Source: Gallibacterium salpingitidis (lineage in GTDB: Bacteria; Pseudomonadota; Gammaproteobacteria; Enterobacterales; Pasteurellaceae). Taken from it: 64,000 nucleotides of DNA. Position 1 is the stretch's first letter. Each line of letters opens with the position of its first letter. The position numbers and the translations under genes are program-made. Location of the stretch: assembly GCF_001678495.1 (NCBI RefSeq), contig NZ_JTJL01000003.1, positions 22,045 to 86,044 on the forward strand. Direction: 5' to 3'. Under the pieces are notes generated by a model. It saw only the letters and a list, made by a program, of their open reading frames with translations. It did no database searches and had not been told where the DNA came from. Positions 17,409-27,779 of the stretch are shown here, in pieces.

Positions 17409-17558
17409 CTTTTTAACAAAAATTAACATTAAATAAGATTTAATTTGTGAAGAAATGATATTTAACTGTGCAATGATTGTTAGATGTTTAAGTTCTATTC
17501 TTTGGTTAATCTATTGAATTACTAGGAATATCAAGGATATAATCACTAAAAATAGATT

Positions 17559-18335
17559 ATGGATAAACATTGTATGATTCCTGCAGAACGACAAAAACAT
17601 ATCTTAACAATTCTTGCGCAACAGAATATTGTCAGTATCAATTCGTTAATGGAAATGTTAGATGTATCGCATATGACGATACGGCGTGATATTCAAGCCT
17701 TGGAGAAAAAGGGAATTGTGATTTCTGTATCTGGTGGAGTACAGTTACAACAAAAATTAACAATTGAACCAACTCACACCGCAAAATCACTACTCTCACA
17801 AAGTGAAAAAGAAAAAATTGGTCGCTGTGCAGCAACTCGCATACCTGAACATTCAACAGTTTATTTAGATGCAGGTACGACAACACTAGAAATTGCTCGA
17901 CATATTGCTGAACGCGATGATTTATTAATTATTACTAATGATTTCGCTGTTGCCGATTTTTTGATTAATCATGGACAGAGTGAGTTAATTCATACTGGTG
18001 GTAAGATTAATAAACTTAATCGTTCCGCAGTTGGCGAACTAGCTGCACAATTTTTGCGTAATATTTCCATTGATGTTGCTTTCGTATCAACCTCTTCATG
18101 GAGTTTAAAAGGATTAACCACACCAGATGAAAGTAAATTAGCAGTCAAACGCGCTATTTTAGCCTCTAGCCGTCACCGAACCTTGGTTAGTGATTCTTCA
18201 AAATATGGTAAATTGGCTACTTTCTGGATCTGTGAACTCAACGCTTTTGATAGCTTAATTACGGATAACAAATTGCCTGATAATATTCAAAAGGCAATCC
18301 AAAATATGGATATTGAATTAGTGCTGGCTGAATGA
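17559..18335 (+). CDS. DeoR-family regulator of the threonate operon
   Basis: 258-residue sugar-pathway repressor. The N-terminal DeoR helix-turn-helix is clear (RQKHILTILAQQ, then VSHMTIRRDIQALEKKGIV), and the C-terminal effector domain carries the DAGTTTLEIARHI phosphosugar-binding motif and VSTSSW. It is divergent from ltnD, so it most likely represses ltnD-otnKCI-permease and responds to a phosphorylated intermediate (inferred). Two ATGs are possible, 17559 and 17574; neither has a close Shine-Dalgarno sequence, and the second fits the family N-terminus well. Confidence 0.88.
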   Translation: MDKHCMIPAERQKHILTILAQQNIVSINSLMEMLDVSHMTIRRDIQALEKKGIVISVSGGVQLQQKLTIEPTHTAKSLLSQSEKEKIGRCAATRIPEHSTVYLDAGTTTLEIARHIAERDDLLIITNDFAVADFLINHGQSELIHTGGKINKLNRSAVGELAAQFLRNISIDVAFVSTSSWSLKGLTTPDESKLAVKRAILASSRHRTLVSDSSKYGKLATFWICELNAFDSLITDNKLPDNIQKAIQNMDIELVLAE

Positions 18336-18343
18336 ATCATAGA

Positions 18344-18383
18344 TAAAAAAGGAGTAACAACCGAAATTGTTACTCCTAATTTT
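18344..18383. terminator. Bidirectional terminator between deoR and valS
   Basis: GGAGTAACAA (18351-18360) pairs with TTGTTACTCC (18367-18376), loop CCGAAA. Six A residues on the left give a U-tract for valS; TAATTTTT on the right serves the regulator gene. Confidence 0.85.
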
Positions 18384-18400
18384 TAGGACTTTAATCACTA

Positions 18401-21277
18401 TTAAAGCGCTTCAATACTTGCATATTGCTGACGTAATTTTTCCAAACCTTGTTGATAATCTTGCATCTTTTCACGCTCTTTGGCGATAACCGCTTCTGGC
18501 GCTTTGGCAACAAAGTTTTCATTGCTAAGTTTGCCTTCAATACGTTTCACTTCGCCAATCAATTTCTCGATTTCTTTACTTAAGCGAGTAAGTTCCGCTG
18601 CTTTGTCAATAAAGCCAGCCATTGGAATTAACAATTCGGCATTACCTAATAGCTTAGTTACCGCTAATGGTGCAGTGTCATCTTTACCTAATAAATTGAT
18701 ACTGCTAAGTTTCGCCATTGTTTGTATTAACGCCTGATTATTCGCTAAACATTGCTGTTCAGCATCACTTAAATTACGTAATAACACTTCTAACGGTTTA
18801 CTTGGTGCAATATTCATTTCGGCACGAATATTACGCACGTTCACAATAAATTCTTTAATCCAGTTAATTTCGTTTAAAGCTTGTTGATCTACCGCCGCTG
18901 GATTAAATTCTGGGAACGCCTGCAACATAATGGTTTCCCCTTTAATATTCATTAAAGGTTTCACTTTTTGCCAGATTTCTTCAGTAATAAACGGAATAAT
19001 TGGATGCGCTAATCGTAATACTTGTTCTAATACAGTAATTAAAGTATGACGTGTACCGCGTTGTTGCGCTTCATTACCTTGACTTAATACTGGTTTAGTT
19101 AATTCCAAATACCAGTCACAGAATTGGTTCCAAATAAATTCATATAGAGTGGTTGCCGCCATATCAAAGCGATATTGATCCAACGCTTGACGGAATGCTT
19201 TTACCGTTAGGTTAAATTCCGCCAAAATCCAGCGATCCGCTAATGAAAGTTCCATTTCTTGATTACCGCTATAACCGCAATCTTTACCATCAATATTCAT
19301 TAAGGCAAAACGGCTCGCATTCCATAACTTGTTACAGAAATTACGATAACCTTCAAGGCGTTTCATATCCCAGTTAATATCGCGTCCATTGCTCGCTAAT
19401 GCTGCTAAGGTGAAACGCAATGCGTCCGTACCATGCGCCGCAATACCGTCAGCAAACTCTTTACGAGTCGCTTTTTCAATTTTCGCTGCTAATTGTGGCT
19501 GCATCATATTACCAGTGCGTTTCGCCACTAAACTTTCCAGATCAATACCATCGATCATATCGAGCGGGTCAAGCACATTACCTTTAGATTTCGACATTTT
19601 CGCGCCATTTTCATCACGCACTAAACCAGTTACATAAACGGTTTTAAATGGCACTTGCGGTTTACCGTCTTTATCTTTGATAAAGTGCATCGTAAACATA
19701 ATCATTCTGGCTACCCAGAAGAAAATAATGTCAAAGCCCGTAATCAACACGCTGGTTGGGTGGAACATTTGTAGATCTTTGGTTTGATTTGGCCAGCCCA
19801 ATGTTGAGAAAGTCCATAAACCTGATGAGAACCAAGTATCTAATACATCTTCATCTTGACGTAACACTACATCAGCCGCTAATTGATATTTCTCGCGGAC
19901 TTCCGCTTCATTGCGCGCCACATAGACATTACCAGCTTCATCATACCAAGCTGGAATGCGGTGTCCCCACCAAAGCTGACGAGAGATACACCAATCTTGA
20001 ATATCACGCATCCATGAGAAATAGAGATTTTCATACTGTTTTGGCACAAATTGAATTTCGCCATCTTCTACCGCTTTAATCGCTACTTCTGCTAACGGTT
20101 TCACGCTTACATACCATTGATCGGTTAGCATTGGTTCGATTGGCACACCACCACGATCACCGTAAGGTACTTTCAAATCGTGCGGTTTAATTTCTTCTAA
20201 TAAACCAAGCGCTTCAAATTCCGCAACGATCTGTTTACGCGCTGCGAAACGTTCTAAACCGCGATAATTGGCTGGAATTTCTGCGGCATAATCTGGATTT
20301 GGTTTGCCTTCAAAGGTGAATACTTCCGCTTGCTCACGAATATCCGCATTTAGTGTTAATACATTCACCATCGGTAATTGATGACGTTTACCCACTTCAT
20401 AGTCGTTAAAATCGTGGGCAGGAGTAATTTTTACTACACCAGTACCAAATTCTCGATCAACATATTCATCAGCAATAATTGGAATTTCACGATTTACGAG
20501 CGGTAATACCACTGTCTTACCAATTAGGTTTTGGTAACGCTCATCTTCAGGGTGTACTGCTACGGCGGTATCACCAAGCATAGTTTCCGGACGAGTAGTT
20601 GCCACCACTAAATAATCTAAACCATCAGCTGTTTTTTCGCCGTTCGCTAATGGATAGCGGAAATGCCATAAACTGCCTTTTGATTCTTTATTTTCTACTT
20701 CAAGATCGGAAATCGCAGTGTGTAATTTCGGATCCCAGTTTACTAAGCGTTTACCACGATAAATTAAGCCTTCTTCGTGAAGACGAACAAACACCTCTTT
20801 TACCGCTTCCGATAAACCTTCGTCCATTGTGAAACGTTCACGATCCCAATCGACAGAATTCCCTAAACGGCGCATTTGTTGGCTGATGGTACCGCCAGAT
20901 TCTGCTTTCCATTGCCAAATTTTTTCAATAAAGGCTTCGCGTCCATAGTCGTGACGTGTTTTATTCTCTTCAGCAGCAATTTTGCGTTCCACCACCATTT
21001 GGGTAGCGATACCTGCATGGTCAGTTCCCGCTTGCCAAAGGGTATTATCCCCTTGCATACGGTGATAACGAATTAAGGTATCCATTAGAGTTTGTTGGAA
21101 CGCGTGCCCCATATGCAAACTACCGGTCACATTCGGCGGTGGAATGGCGATTGAGTAGCTTGGTGCATTTTCATTTTCTGACGGTTTGAAATAACCTTGT
21201 TCTTCCCAATGTTTATACAGGGTTTGTTCTACTGCAGACGCATCAAAGCGATCTGCCATTTCGAATGGTTTTGTCAT
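18401..21277 (-). CDS. valS: Valyl-tRNA synthetase
   Basis: Charges tRNA-Val in the cytosol. The 958-residue class I synthetase has the HIGH-type signature [15 protein letters not shown] near residue 50, the editing domain ([13 protein letters not shown]), the KMSKS loop ([10 protein letters not shown]) and a C-terminal coiled coil (about residues 890-950). AGAGAAA precedes the ATG. In E. coli and relatives holC directly precedes valS; here an mrr gene separates them. Confidence 0.98.
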   Translation of the reverse strand: MTKPFEMADRFDASAVEQTLYKHWEEQGYFKPSENENAPSYSIAIPPPNVTGSLHMGHAFQQTLMDTLIRYHRMQGDNTLWQAGTDHAGIATQMVVERKIAAEENKTRHDYGREAFIEKIWQWKAESGGTISQQMRRLGNSVDWDRERFTMDEGLSEAVKEVFVRLHEEGLIYRGKRLVNWDPKLHTAISDLEVENKESKGSLWHFRYPLANGEKTADGLDYLVVATTRPETMLGDTAVAVHPEDERYQNLIGKTVVLPLVNREIPIIADEYVDREFGTGVVKITPAHDFNDYEVGKRHQLPMVNVLTLNADIREQAEVFTFEGKPNPDYAAEIPANYRGLERFAARKQIVAEFEALGLLEEIKPHDLKVPYGDRGGVPIEPMLTDQWYVSVKPLAEVAIKAVEDGEIQFVPKQYENLYFSWMRDIQDWCISRQLWWGHRIPAWYDEAGNVYVARNEAEVREKYQLAADVVLRQDEDVLDTWFSSGLWTFSTLGWPNQTKDLQMFHPTSVLITGFDIIFFWVARMIMFTMHFIKDKDGKPQVPFKTVYVTGLVRDENGAKMSKSKGNVLDPLDMIDGIDLESLVAKRTGNMMQPQLAAKIEKATRKEFADGIAAHGTDALRFTLAALASNGRDINWDMKRLEGYRNFCNKLWNASRFALMNIDGKDCGYSGNQEMELSLADRWILAEFNLTVKAFRQALDQYRFDMAATTLYEFIWNQFCDWYLELTKPVLSQGNEAQQRGTRHTLITVLEQVLRLAHPIIPFITEEIWQKVKPLMNIKGETIMLQAFPEFNPAAVDQQALNEINWIKEFIVNVRNIRAEMNIAPSKPLEVLLRNLSDAEQQCLANNQALIQTMAKLSSINLLGKDDTAPLAVTKLLGNAELLIPMAGFIDKAAELTRLSKEIEKLIGEVKRIEGKLSNENFVAKAPEAVIAKEREKMQDYQQGLEKLRQQYASIEAL

Positions 21278-21328
21278 TGTGTTTTCTCTTTATATATCTA
21301 GAACTTACTCTAAGTGAAACATATTGAT

Positions 21329-22252
21329 TTAATTTTCTTCAGTATAAAAAGCATCTAACTGAAATGTAGTTACAGGTTTGATATACAATTGATATTTTTC
21401 AACTAACTCAACAATTTTATCCCCATCAATTAATGTAATTGCTCTCTGACCACTCCTAGCTCTTTCTATCGCATCACGAGAAAAACTAGTTGTTGTAATA
21501 AAAATTCCAAACTCTGCATTGTTATACATCATCGCACCAGCAAATTGGTCTATATCAGGAGCACTCACTCTTTGAGTTTCTTTCCATCGTTTAGCCTGGA
21601 TAGCAATTCGAGATGTTCTAAAATCATCTGATACAATATATCCATATCCATCAATTCCTCCATCTCTACTAGCTGCAACACCTTTTTTCTCATCAATATC
21701 AACACCCATTTTTCGTATTAAAGCTCTACAAAATAACTCAAATTTTTTCGGAGGCATTGAAAATAAAGAATCTTTTAATTTTTGTTTCCATTGTTCAGAA
21801 ATATCAACAGACTCCTGTTCTATATCATTTTTAAGTCCAATAGCATTAACAATACTGACATTTTCTTTATTTTTCTTTTGATTTTTTCGCTCTTTCCAGC
21901 CAGGGATAGAATATGTATAAATATCCTCATCGACATTTAATAAAGAAATGTCACACATTCTTCCTTTTTCTGTTAAAGCAATCATCCCTTTCTGTGGACA
22001 ACGCAAATATCCTGCCATCTCAAGATTGATAATGCTAAAATTAAATAAAAAATTAAATGGTTGATAAAAACGTCCATTTTTCCTAACTTTTATCTCATCA
22101 ACAACCTGTTCTGGAATTTCGTCTACAGACGTTTTAATCTCTGTTCTTAATTCATTTCTTGTTGCTTTTCCACCTAAATTCTGCAAAAGGCGAATCAGAA
22201 TAGGCATTAAAATACGTTCTTTTTCATTTCTCGATAATTTATCAAATCCCAT
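21329..22252 (-). CDS. mrr: Mrr-family type IV restriction endonuclease
   Basis: Likely cuts foreign DNA with modified bases. I use the ATG at 22252 (307 residues), which has TAGGTGG 6-7 nt upstream; an earlier in-frame ATG at 22288 is poorer. N-terminal Mrr winged-helix domain (about residues 3-105); C-terminal PD-(D/E)XK nuclease domain (about 165-290) with Asp197/Asp201 in RDGGIDG, and Gln219-Ala-Lys221 (IAIQAKRW), the Mrr version of the catalytic motif. It lies between holC and valS, looks more AT-rich than both, and is probably an acquired defence gene. No methylase or specificity gene is adjacent. Confidence 0.88.
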   Translation of the reverse strand: MGFDKLSRNEKERILMPILIRLLQNLGGKATRNELRTEIKTSVDEIPEQVVDEIKVRKNGRFYQPFNFLFNFSIINLEMAGYLRCPQKGMIALTEKGRMCDISLLNVDEDIYTYSIPGWKERKNQKKNKENVSIVNAIGLKNDIEQESVDISEQWKQKLKDSLFSMPPKKFELFCRALIRKMGVDIDEKKGVAASRDGGIDGYGYIVSDDFRTSRIAIQAKRWKETQRVSAPDIDQFAGAMMYNNAEFGIFITTTSFSRDAIERARSGQRAITLIDGDKIVELVEKYQLYIKPVTTFQLDAFYTEEN

Positions 22253-22292
22253 AATGCCACCTAATTTTTCACAAAAAGCAATCAACAAAGTT

Positions 22293-22730
22293 TTATAACT
22301 GTTCTGTACTCAACTGCCAACCTAATTGGCGATAATATTTATAACGTTCTCGCGCTAAGATTTTTAATTGTTCATCGGCAGGAACAAATTCAATTACCTG
22401 TGGAAAAAGTAAAGCAAAATCCGGCACCTGATTTAATAATGAGATCAATACATCTCGCCGCTGTGAATTGCGCTTTTCCGGCCAACAAATTTCTACCGGC
22501 GTCATATAAGCGCCAGCTTCACCAGATAAATTATGCGGGACAAACTGATCCGGATCACGCTGCCAAAGCATTTCGTCAATCAATAAGGCTTGTTGCTCAT
22601 TCTGACAAGCAATTAATACTTTTTTGCCTAAACGCCAAGCATCAGCAGCTAAATCACACACTTTACTTTCTAATAAATGTGCTGAGGTTGGCTGTTCTGC
22701 CAGAATATAAAAAAGAGCTTGTTTCGCCAT
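22293..22730 (-). CDS. holC: DNA polymerase III chi subunit
   Basis: Chi links the clamp loader (through psi) to single-stranded-DNA-binding protein. The 145-residue protein has the family pattern: FYIL at the N-terminus, KVLIACQNEQQALLIDEMLW, then LSGE and PVEICWP, with RERYKYYRQLGW at the C-terminus. It ends 40 bp before the chosen mrr start; valS would normally come next. Confidence 0.93.
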   Translation of the reverse strand: MAKQALFYILAEQPTSAHLLESKVCDLAADAWRLGKKVLIACQNEQQALLIDEMLWQRDPDQFVPHNLSGEAGAYMTPVEICWPEKRNSQRRDVLISLLNQVPDFALLFPQVIEFVPADEQLKILARERYKYYRQLGWQLSTEQL

Positions 22731-22809
22731 AACTGTCCTACTCGTTTACACAAGTCGGTTATTCTAGCGTAAAAACAAGATGATAGAAATATTCAAAACT
22801 AACTATGGT

Positions 22810-23412
22810 CTATTTTAATTCACGTCTGCCGATAAATGAGTGCGAAAGCGTTGTGCCATCAACCATCTCTAATTCACCACCAACTGGAATTCCATGCGCA
22901 ATACGGCTTACTTTTACCCCAAATTGCTGACACATTTCGGCGATATAGTTAGCGGTCGCATCACCTTCAATCGTTGGATTAGTCGCTAAGATCACTTCGC
23001 TAAAAGACTCTGTTTGCAAACGCTTATGCAGTAAATCCAAACCAATTTCTTTTGGGCCAATACCATCTAATGGCGAAAGATGTCCCATTAAAACAAAATA
23101 ACGACCGGAGAATTGTCCAGTTTGCTCAATCGCTTGAATATCTGACGGCATTTCCACTACACAAAGTTGTCCACTTTCTTGACGGCGAACATTATTACAA
23201 ATATTACAAACCTCTTCTTCTGTGAAGGTACGACATTGGCTGCAATGTCCGATATGCGCCATTGCATCGGTCAAAGTTCTCGCCAAATTCATCGCGCCAC
23301 TGCGATCACGTTGTAATAAATAATAAGCCATACGTTGTGCCGACTTTGGCCCTACACCGGGTAGGCAGCGTAACGCATTCATTAATTCGTCTAATAAAGG
23401 ACTAATTTGCAT
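22810..23412 (-). CDS. recR: Recombination mediator RecR
   Basis: Acts with RecO and RecF to load RecA at gaps. The 200-residue protein starts [21 protein letters not shown] (helix-hairpin-helix). A four-cysteine zinc finger ([16 protein letters not shown]) is followed by a Toprim domain (CVVEMPSDI ... [13 protein letters not shown]). Longer in-frame starts exist upstream, but 23412 matches the family start. It follows ybaB, as in apt-dnaX-ybaB-recR operons elsewhere. Confidence 0.97.
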   Translation of the reverse strand: MQISPLLDELMNALRCLPGVGPKSAQRMAYYLLQRDRSGAMNLARTLTDAMAHIGHCSQCRTFTEEEVCNICNNVRRQESGQLCVVEMPSDIQAIEQTGQFSGRYFVLMGHLSPLDGIGPKEIGLDLLHKRLQTESFSEVILATNPTIEGDATANYIAEMCQQFGVKVSRIAHGIPVGGELEMVDGTTLSHSFIGRRELK

Positions 23413-23493
23413 ATACAGAAAGGTTTTGTTGAAAGATAAATAAGAACTAACGTGATAAATTAGGGAGTAATTTATACTCCCTAACCCCAATAT

Positions 23494-23823
23494 TTAGAAT
23501 GGCATTTTAAATCCTGGCGGTAATTGCATACCCGCAGTAACAGAGGCCATTTTCTCTTTTTGCATCTCTTCAGCACGACGTACTGCATCATTAAATGCTG
23601 CTGCAATTAAATCTTCTAACATCTCTTTATCATCTTCGACTAAAGAGGGATCAATCTCAACGCGGCGGCAGCTATGTGCACCATTGATAGTGACTTTTAC
23701 TAATCCAGCACCTGATTCACCAGTTACTTCTAATTGTGCAATCTCTTCTTGCATTTTTTGCATACGTTCTTGCATTTGTTGGGCTTGTTTCATCAAGCCG
23801 CCTAATCCACCTTTTCCAAACAT
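23494..23823 (-). CDS. ybaB: Nucleoid-associated protein YbaB/EbfC
   Basis: Small DNA-binding dimer that shapes the nucleoid. The 109-residue protein starts [18 protein letters not shown] as in E. coli, with a long coiled-coil helix and a conserved [20 protein letters not shown] strand. The ATG at 23823 is 10 nt from GAGAG; an ATG 3 codons earlier sits too close to it. Between dnaX and recR, as expected. Confidence 0.96.
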   Translation of the reverse strand: MFGKGGLGGLMKQAQQMQERMQKMQEEIAQLEVTGESGAGLVKVTINGAHSCRRVEIDPSLVEDDKEMLEDLIAAAFNDAVRRAEEMQKEKMASVTAGMQLPPGFKMPF

Positions 23824-23899
23824 AATTGTCATTCTCTCTTTAATTGAAAAAACAAAAGCTGTATTTTAACTGAAAACTGTTATTCTGCAACGCGCAAAA

Positions 23900-26125
23900 C
23901 TACGCTTCTCCAGTCGGTCGCACCGAATCTAAATCAATTTTTGCTGAAAATTGCTGGATAAACGCATTTAACTTTTCATCTTGTTGTAAGTTTTGTTGCG
24001 CTTGCTCGACTAATTGTTGATAAATTTCGCCACGAATCTCATAGGGGGTGATTTCTGGCCCGGTATATTCTTCCAATTCAATCTTAATTTTTCTACCATA
24101 AAAATCGTGAAACGCTTGATTGATAAAGGTTAAATCTAAATATTTTGCTAATAAAAAGGATTCTGGACGCACACCTAAACGCATATGGTGTTCATCTTGT
24201 TCTAAAATCACTGAATTCAATAAGATACGTTTACTACCACCTGCTAAGGTTAATCGCTCAATATCGGCACTCCATTGGCTTCTCTCCGCCGCTAATTGCA
24301 CCACTTTATCCACCACTTCCGGTGTATATTTTTCTAATAGTGCTTTTTTGATATCAGATGGGCGCATTACCTGATTTTGCGATTCTAACGAAGGGTCACT
24401 CCACGACCAGTGATAATTCTCGTCCAAAAACTCCCCGTCCTCACTCTCTTCAAGATTTGCTGCGGACGGAGCTTCAACGTTGTCAATTGTGACATCTTGT
24501 AATGCATTATCCGGTTCTGACTGATCAGTATCCTCTGTAAATTCAGGAGTAATATTTGCTATCGTCTCACTTGATGTTGTTTGCGTTTCTGATGTAGGTG
24601 TTATAACGGGTTCAGCTGGTGCAGTTATGGTTTTGCTCACAGGATTAGTGGTTGTATTGATCGCTGCTGCTGGAGATGTAGTCACAGCTTCAGCTATTTT
24701 ACTTAAATCCTTTTTTTTTTCGCTGCTTTGCTCTGAACTATGATCAGTAACCACTAAATGTTGCGCTTGTCCCTGCTCTAAATTAGCGACTTGCTGTAAA
24801 ATATCACTGGATAATAAAGCAGACGATCTTGTGCCATTATTTTCTGATTGATTGGTTACTTCTGTATTAATTACTGCGGTACGAGTGGTTGCAACAGCTG
24901 CCGGAGTTGCCGTCGTTACCGTTTTCTCCGCTGGTGCAGTATGGCTAACTGGCGTTAGAGCGGTTACTGCTTGTTGTGATGCTTGAGGCGCTTGTGTTAT
25001 TGTATCCGTTGTGATTGTTGCTGTATTCGTTATTGCAGACAAAGAAAAGCGTTTTGGGTGAAATGCCAACGCGCGTAAGATCGTCATCTCAACCCCAGTT
25101 TTAGCTTCTGGTGAGAACTCTAACTCCTTACGACCATTGATCATTAATTGATAGTAAAACTGCACGTCCTCAGCAGAAATTGTTTTTGCTAATAATGCTA
25201 ATGATGAATCTGGTTGCTGATTTTTCGGTGGCAATAATTGCAACATCGCAATTTGGTGTAAGGTTTCCGCCATATCTTGCAACACACGTTCCCAATCAAC
25301 ACCTTGTTGCGCAATATCATTTAACACTTGCATTGCTGCTTCGCCATCAGCCTGCGCAATTGCGGTTAGTAATGAGATCGACTTATCACTATCCAGCAAT
25401 CCCAACATCGCATTTACCGCAGCGGTGGTAATATTGCCATTACTTAAAGCAATCGCCTGATCTGTTAAACTCAATGCATCACGCACGCTCCCTTGCGCTG
25501 CTTGTGCTAATTTATTTAATGCGGGAATTTGATAACTGATCTTTTCTTGCGCCAGCAATTTACCAAGATGATCCGCGATAACATCCGTATCTAAAGCTTT
25601 TAAATGAAATTGGATACAACGCGATAACACTGTAATAGGTAATTTTTGCGGATCGGTGGTAGCCAATAAGAACTTCACATATTCCGGCGGCTCTTCTAGT
25701 GTTTTTAATAGTGCATTAAAACTATGGCGTGACAACATATGCACTTCATCGATCAAATAGATCTTAAAACGCCCACGCACCGGTTTATATTGCACATTAT
25801 CCAGCAACTCTCGTGTATCTTCGACTTTCGTCCGCGAAGCCGCATCAATTTCGATTAGATCAATAAAATTGCCTTCTTTGATAGCACGACAATTTTCACA
25901 TTCGCCACAAGGCTGTGCAGTAATGCCTTTTTCGCAATTTAAACCTTTTGCAAATAAACGAGCAATCGAGGTTTTCCCGACGCCGCGCGTACCAGAAAAG
26001 AGATAAGCATGATGTAATCGTTGATTGGTTAAGCCATTACTTAAGGCAGTTATCACATGATCTTGTCCAACCACTTCAGAAAATTGATTTGGTCGCCATT
26101 TACGTGCTAATACCTGATAACTCAT
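23900..26125 (-). CDS. dnaX: DNA polymerase III tau subunit (and probably gamma by recoding)
   Basis: Clamp-loader ATPase and organiser of the replicase. From the ATG at 26125 (MSYQVLARKWRP, with AAGGATAGG upstream) 741 residues are coded. Domains: Walker A GTRGVGKTS near residue 45, zinc module with PCGECENC, LIDEVHML, sensor LLATTDPQKLP, a poorly conserved Thr/Ala/Gln-rich linker (about 370-560), then the tau-specific C-terminal part. A run of ten A residues in the message at codons 469-472 is a likely slippage site; a -1 shift adds Gly-Phe-Lys and stops, giving a gamma of about 475 residues. Confidence 0.97.
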   Translation of the reverse strand: MSYQVLARKWRPNQFSEVVGQDHVITALSNGLTNQRLHHAYLFSGTRGVGKTSIARLFAKGLNCEKGITAQPCGECENCRAIKEGNFIDLIEIDAASRTKVEDTRELLDNVQYKPVRGRFKIYLIDEVHMLSRHSFNALLKTLEEPPEYVKFLLATTDPQKLPITVLSRCIQFHLKALDTDVIADHLGKLLAQEKISYQIPALNKLAQAAQGSVRDALSLTDQAIALSNGNITTAAVNAMLGLLDSDKSISLLTAIAQADGEAAMQVLNDIAQQGVDWERVLQDMAETLHQIAMLQLLPPKNQQPDSSLALLAKTISAEDVQFYYQLMINGRKELEFSPEAKTGVEMTILRALAFHPKRFSLSAITNTATITTDTITQAPQASQQAVTALTPVSHTAPAEKTVTTATPAAVATTRTAVINTEVTNQSENNGTRSSALLSSDILQQVANLEQGQAQHLVVTDHSSEQSSEKKKDLSKIAEAVTTSPAAAINTTTNPVSKTITAPAEPVITPTSETQTTSSETIANITPEFTEDTDQSEPDNALQDVTIDNVEAPSAANLEESEDGEFLDENYHWSWSDPSLESQNQVMRPSDIKKALLEKYTPEVVDKVVQLAAERSQWSADIERLTLAGGSKRILLNSVILEQDEHHMRLGVRPESFLLAKYLDLTFINQAFHDFYGRKIKIELEEYTGPEITPYEIRGEIYQQLVEQAQQNLQQDEKLNAFIQQFSAKIDLDSVRPTGEA
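24699..24721 (-). promoter_or_regulatory. Slippery A10 run in dnaX, -1 recoding site for the gamma subunit
   Basis: In sense orientation the codons read GAA AAA AAA AAG GAT, with ten consecutive A (24711-24720). Shifting -1 gives GGA TTT AAG TAA, a stop only four codons on (24699-24701). E. coli dnaX uses A-AAA-AAG for ribosomal frameshifting, and Thermus dnaX uses a run of A for transcript slippage; ten A residues allow either. I see no convincing upstream Shine-Dalgarno or downstream stem. Confidence 0.75.
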
Positions 26126-26147
26126 GCCTATCCTTATTTTGAATTGA

Positions 26148-26693
26148 TTAATGGCCAGCAAAATCCACTAAAGTGAATGGTTCAACACCAAGTTTACGTA
26201 AACGATCTTCGCCACCTAATTCAGGCAAGCTAATCACAAACGCAGCGTGTTCGACTTTACCGCCTAAACGATGAATTAATTTGATCGTTGCTTCAACTGT
26301 ACCACCTGTCGCTAACAGATCATCAATAATCAAGACATTATCTTCCGCAGTAACAGAATCAACGTGCATTTCTAATGTATCTTGACCATATTCTAATTCA
26401 TAAGATTGTGAAATTACTTCACGCGGTAACTTGCCCGGTTTTCTCACTAAGATAAAAGGTACATTTAACGCTAACGCGACTGGTGCGCCAAAAATAAAAC
26501 CACGTGATTCAGTTCCCGCAACTTTGGTAATTTTTTTATCTTTGAAGTGTTCTGCAATCAACTCGATAGTTGTTTTAAATGCCGCTGGTACTTCAACTAA
26601 GCTAGTAATATCACGAAAGATAATTCCTTCTGCAGGGTAGTTTGGAATTGATTTAATAGATGATTTAATTAACTCTTTTTGTTGTTGGTTCAT
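26148..26693 (-). CDS. apt: Adenine phosphoribosyltransferase
   Basis: Salvages adenine to AMP using PRPP. The 181-residue protein has the family N-terminus ([22 protein letters not shown]), the catalytic flexible loop [12 protein letters not shown], and the PRPP motif [13 protein letters not shown]. It is 22 bp upstream of dnaX and heads the apt-dnaX-ybaB-recR series. Confidence 0.97.
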   Translation of the reverse strand: MNQQQKELIKSSIKSIPNYPAEGIIFRDITSLVEVPAAFKTTIELIAEHFKDKKITKVAGTESRGFIFGAPVALALNVPFILVRKPGKLPREVISQSYELEYGQDTLEMHVDSVTAEDNVLIIDDLLATGGTVEATIKLIHRLGGKVEHAAFVISLPELGGEDRLRKLGVEPFTLVDFAGH

Positions 26694-26804
26694 AATTATT
26701 TGCCTAACACAAATTATTTATAGCGAATGCTACTCTCAAAGCCTGCTATTCTAACAGCGCAAATTGCGAAAAAATACTCTTTAATATCAAAAAAAGCGAA
26801 ATTT

Positions 26805-27755
26805 CTAGCAATAAATATCGGCACCATCTTTGCGGGTTTTTAGCAACCGTAAAATCCACACATATTGTTCCGGCGTTGGTGTGACAAAGTTTTCAATCAC
26901 TTCATTCATTAAACGCGCACTACGTTGCTCATCATCATCTAAATCTAATGGCGCTGTAATTTCTATTTCATAGCGGCCAGATTGTGCGTTATAACGCGCA
27001 AACATTGGAATGACTACGGCTTTTGCCACTTTACACATTTTATTTAAGCCGGGTAAAGTCGCTTTATAAGTAGCAAAAAAATCAGCATAAACACTTAACT
27101 CTTCACCATAATCTTCATCTGGCAAGTAATAGCCCATTTCACCTTTACGCACCGCATTTAAGAAAGGTTTAATACCATTTTGGCGTGCGTGCATTTTGCC
27201 GCCAAAACGTTCACGCACACTATTCCACAACCAATCGACTAATGGATTACGGTGTGGATTGTACATTGCTGTCATTGGCATACCATAGGTATGCAAAATT
27301 ATCCCTGACGCATCAATTGCCCAAGTGTGCGGCACCAATAAAATGATATTTTTTCCTGCCGCTTTCGCTTGTTGTAAATGCTCTATACCAGCAAAAGTGC
27401 TGCGCTGTTGTAAATGCTTTGCTGAACGTAACGCGATTTCCCCAATGCCAAGCATTGTTTGTGCAACCGTAACAAACATCTGATCAATCACTTGTTGTCG
27501 TTGTTCATCACGCCAATGCGGAAAACAATAGCGTAAATTAACTTCGGCACGATGACGTTGTTTTTTCGCTACTTTTCCCACCAGCAAACCAATTTTTGCC
27601 GCCAAATAATCACGCCAACGAAACGGCAAAAAACCTAATAGGGCTAACAAAAGTACACCTAGCCAAACACCCCAATATTTCGGTAATAAATATTGCCAAC
27701 GAAATTGAGGTTGATAACCTACTCTTGCAGTAATTCTTCTTTTATTATCAGACAT
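26805..27755 (-). CDS. lpxM: Late lipid A acyltransferase LpxM (MsbB)
   Basis: Inner-membrane enzyme adding a secondary acyl chain (myristoyl in H. influenzae) to Kdo2-lipid A. The 316-residue LpxL/LpxM-family protein has a hydrophobic N-terminal anchor (about residues 27-45), the catalytic HX4D motif (HTWAID), YYLPDEDYG and a C-terminal EQYVWILRLLKTRKDG, which favour LpxM over LpxL. AAGAG precedes the ATG. It is last in the series seqA-menE-mscK-aroC-mepA-TSUP-lpxM, matching the H. influenzae msbB context. Confidence 0.9.
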   Translation of the reverse strand: MSDNKRRITARVGYQPQFRWQYLLPKYWGVWLGVLLLALLGFLPFRWRDYLAAKIGLLVGKVAKKQRHRAEVNLRYCFPHWRDEQRQQVIDQMFVTVAQTMLGIGEIALRSAKHLQQRSTFAGIEHLQQAKAAGKNIILLVPHTWAIDASGIILHTYGMPMTAMYNPHRNPLVDWLWNSVRERFGGKMHARQNGIKPFLNAVRKGEMGYYLPDEDYGEELSVYADFFATYKATLPGLNKMCKVAKAVVIPMFARYNAQSGRYEIEITAPLDLDDDEQRSARLMNEVIENFVTPTPEQYVWILRLLKTRKDGADIYC

Positions 27756-27779
27756 GCTTACTCTTTATTTTGTGATCGA

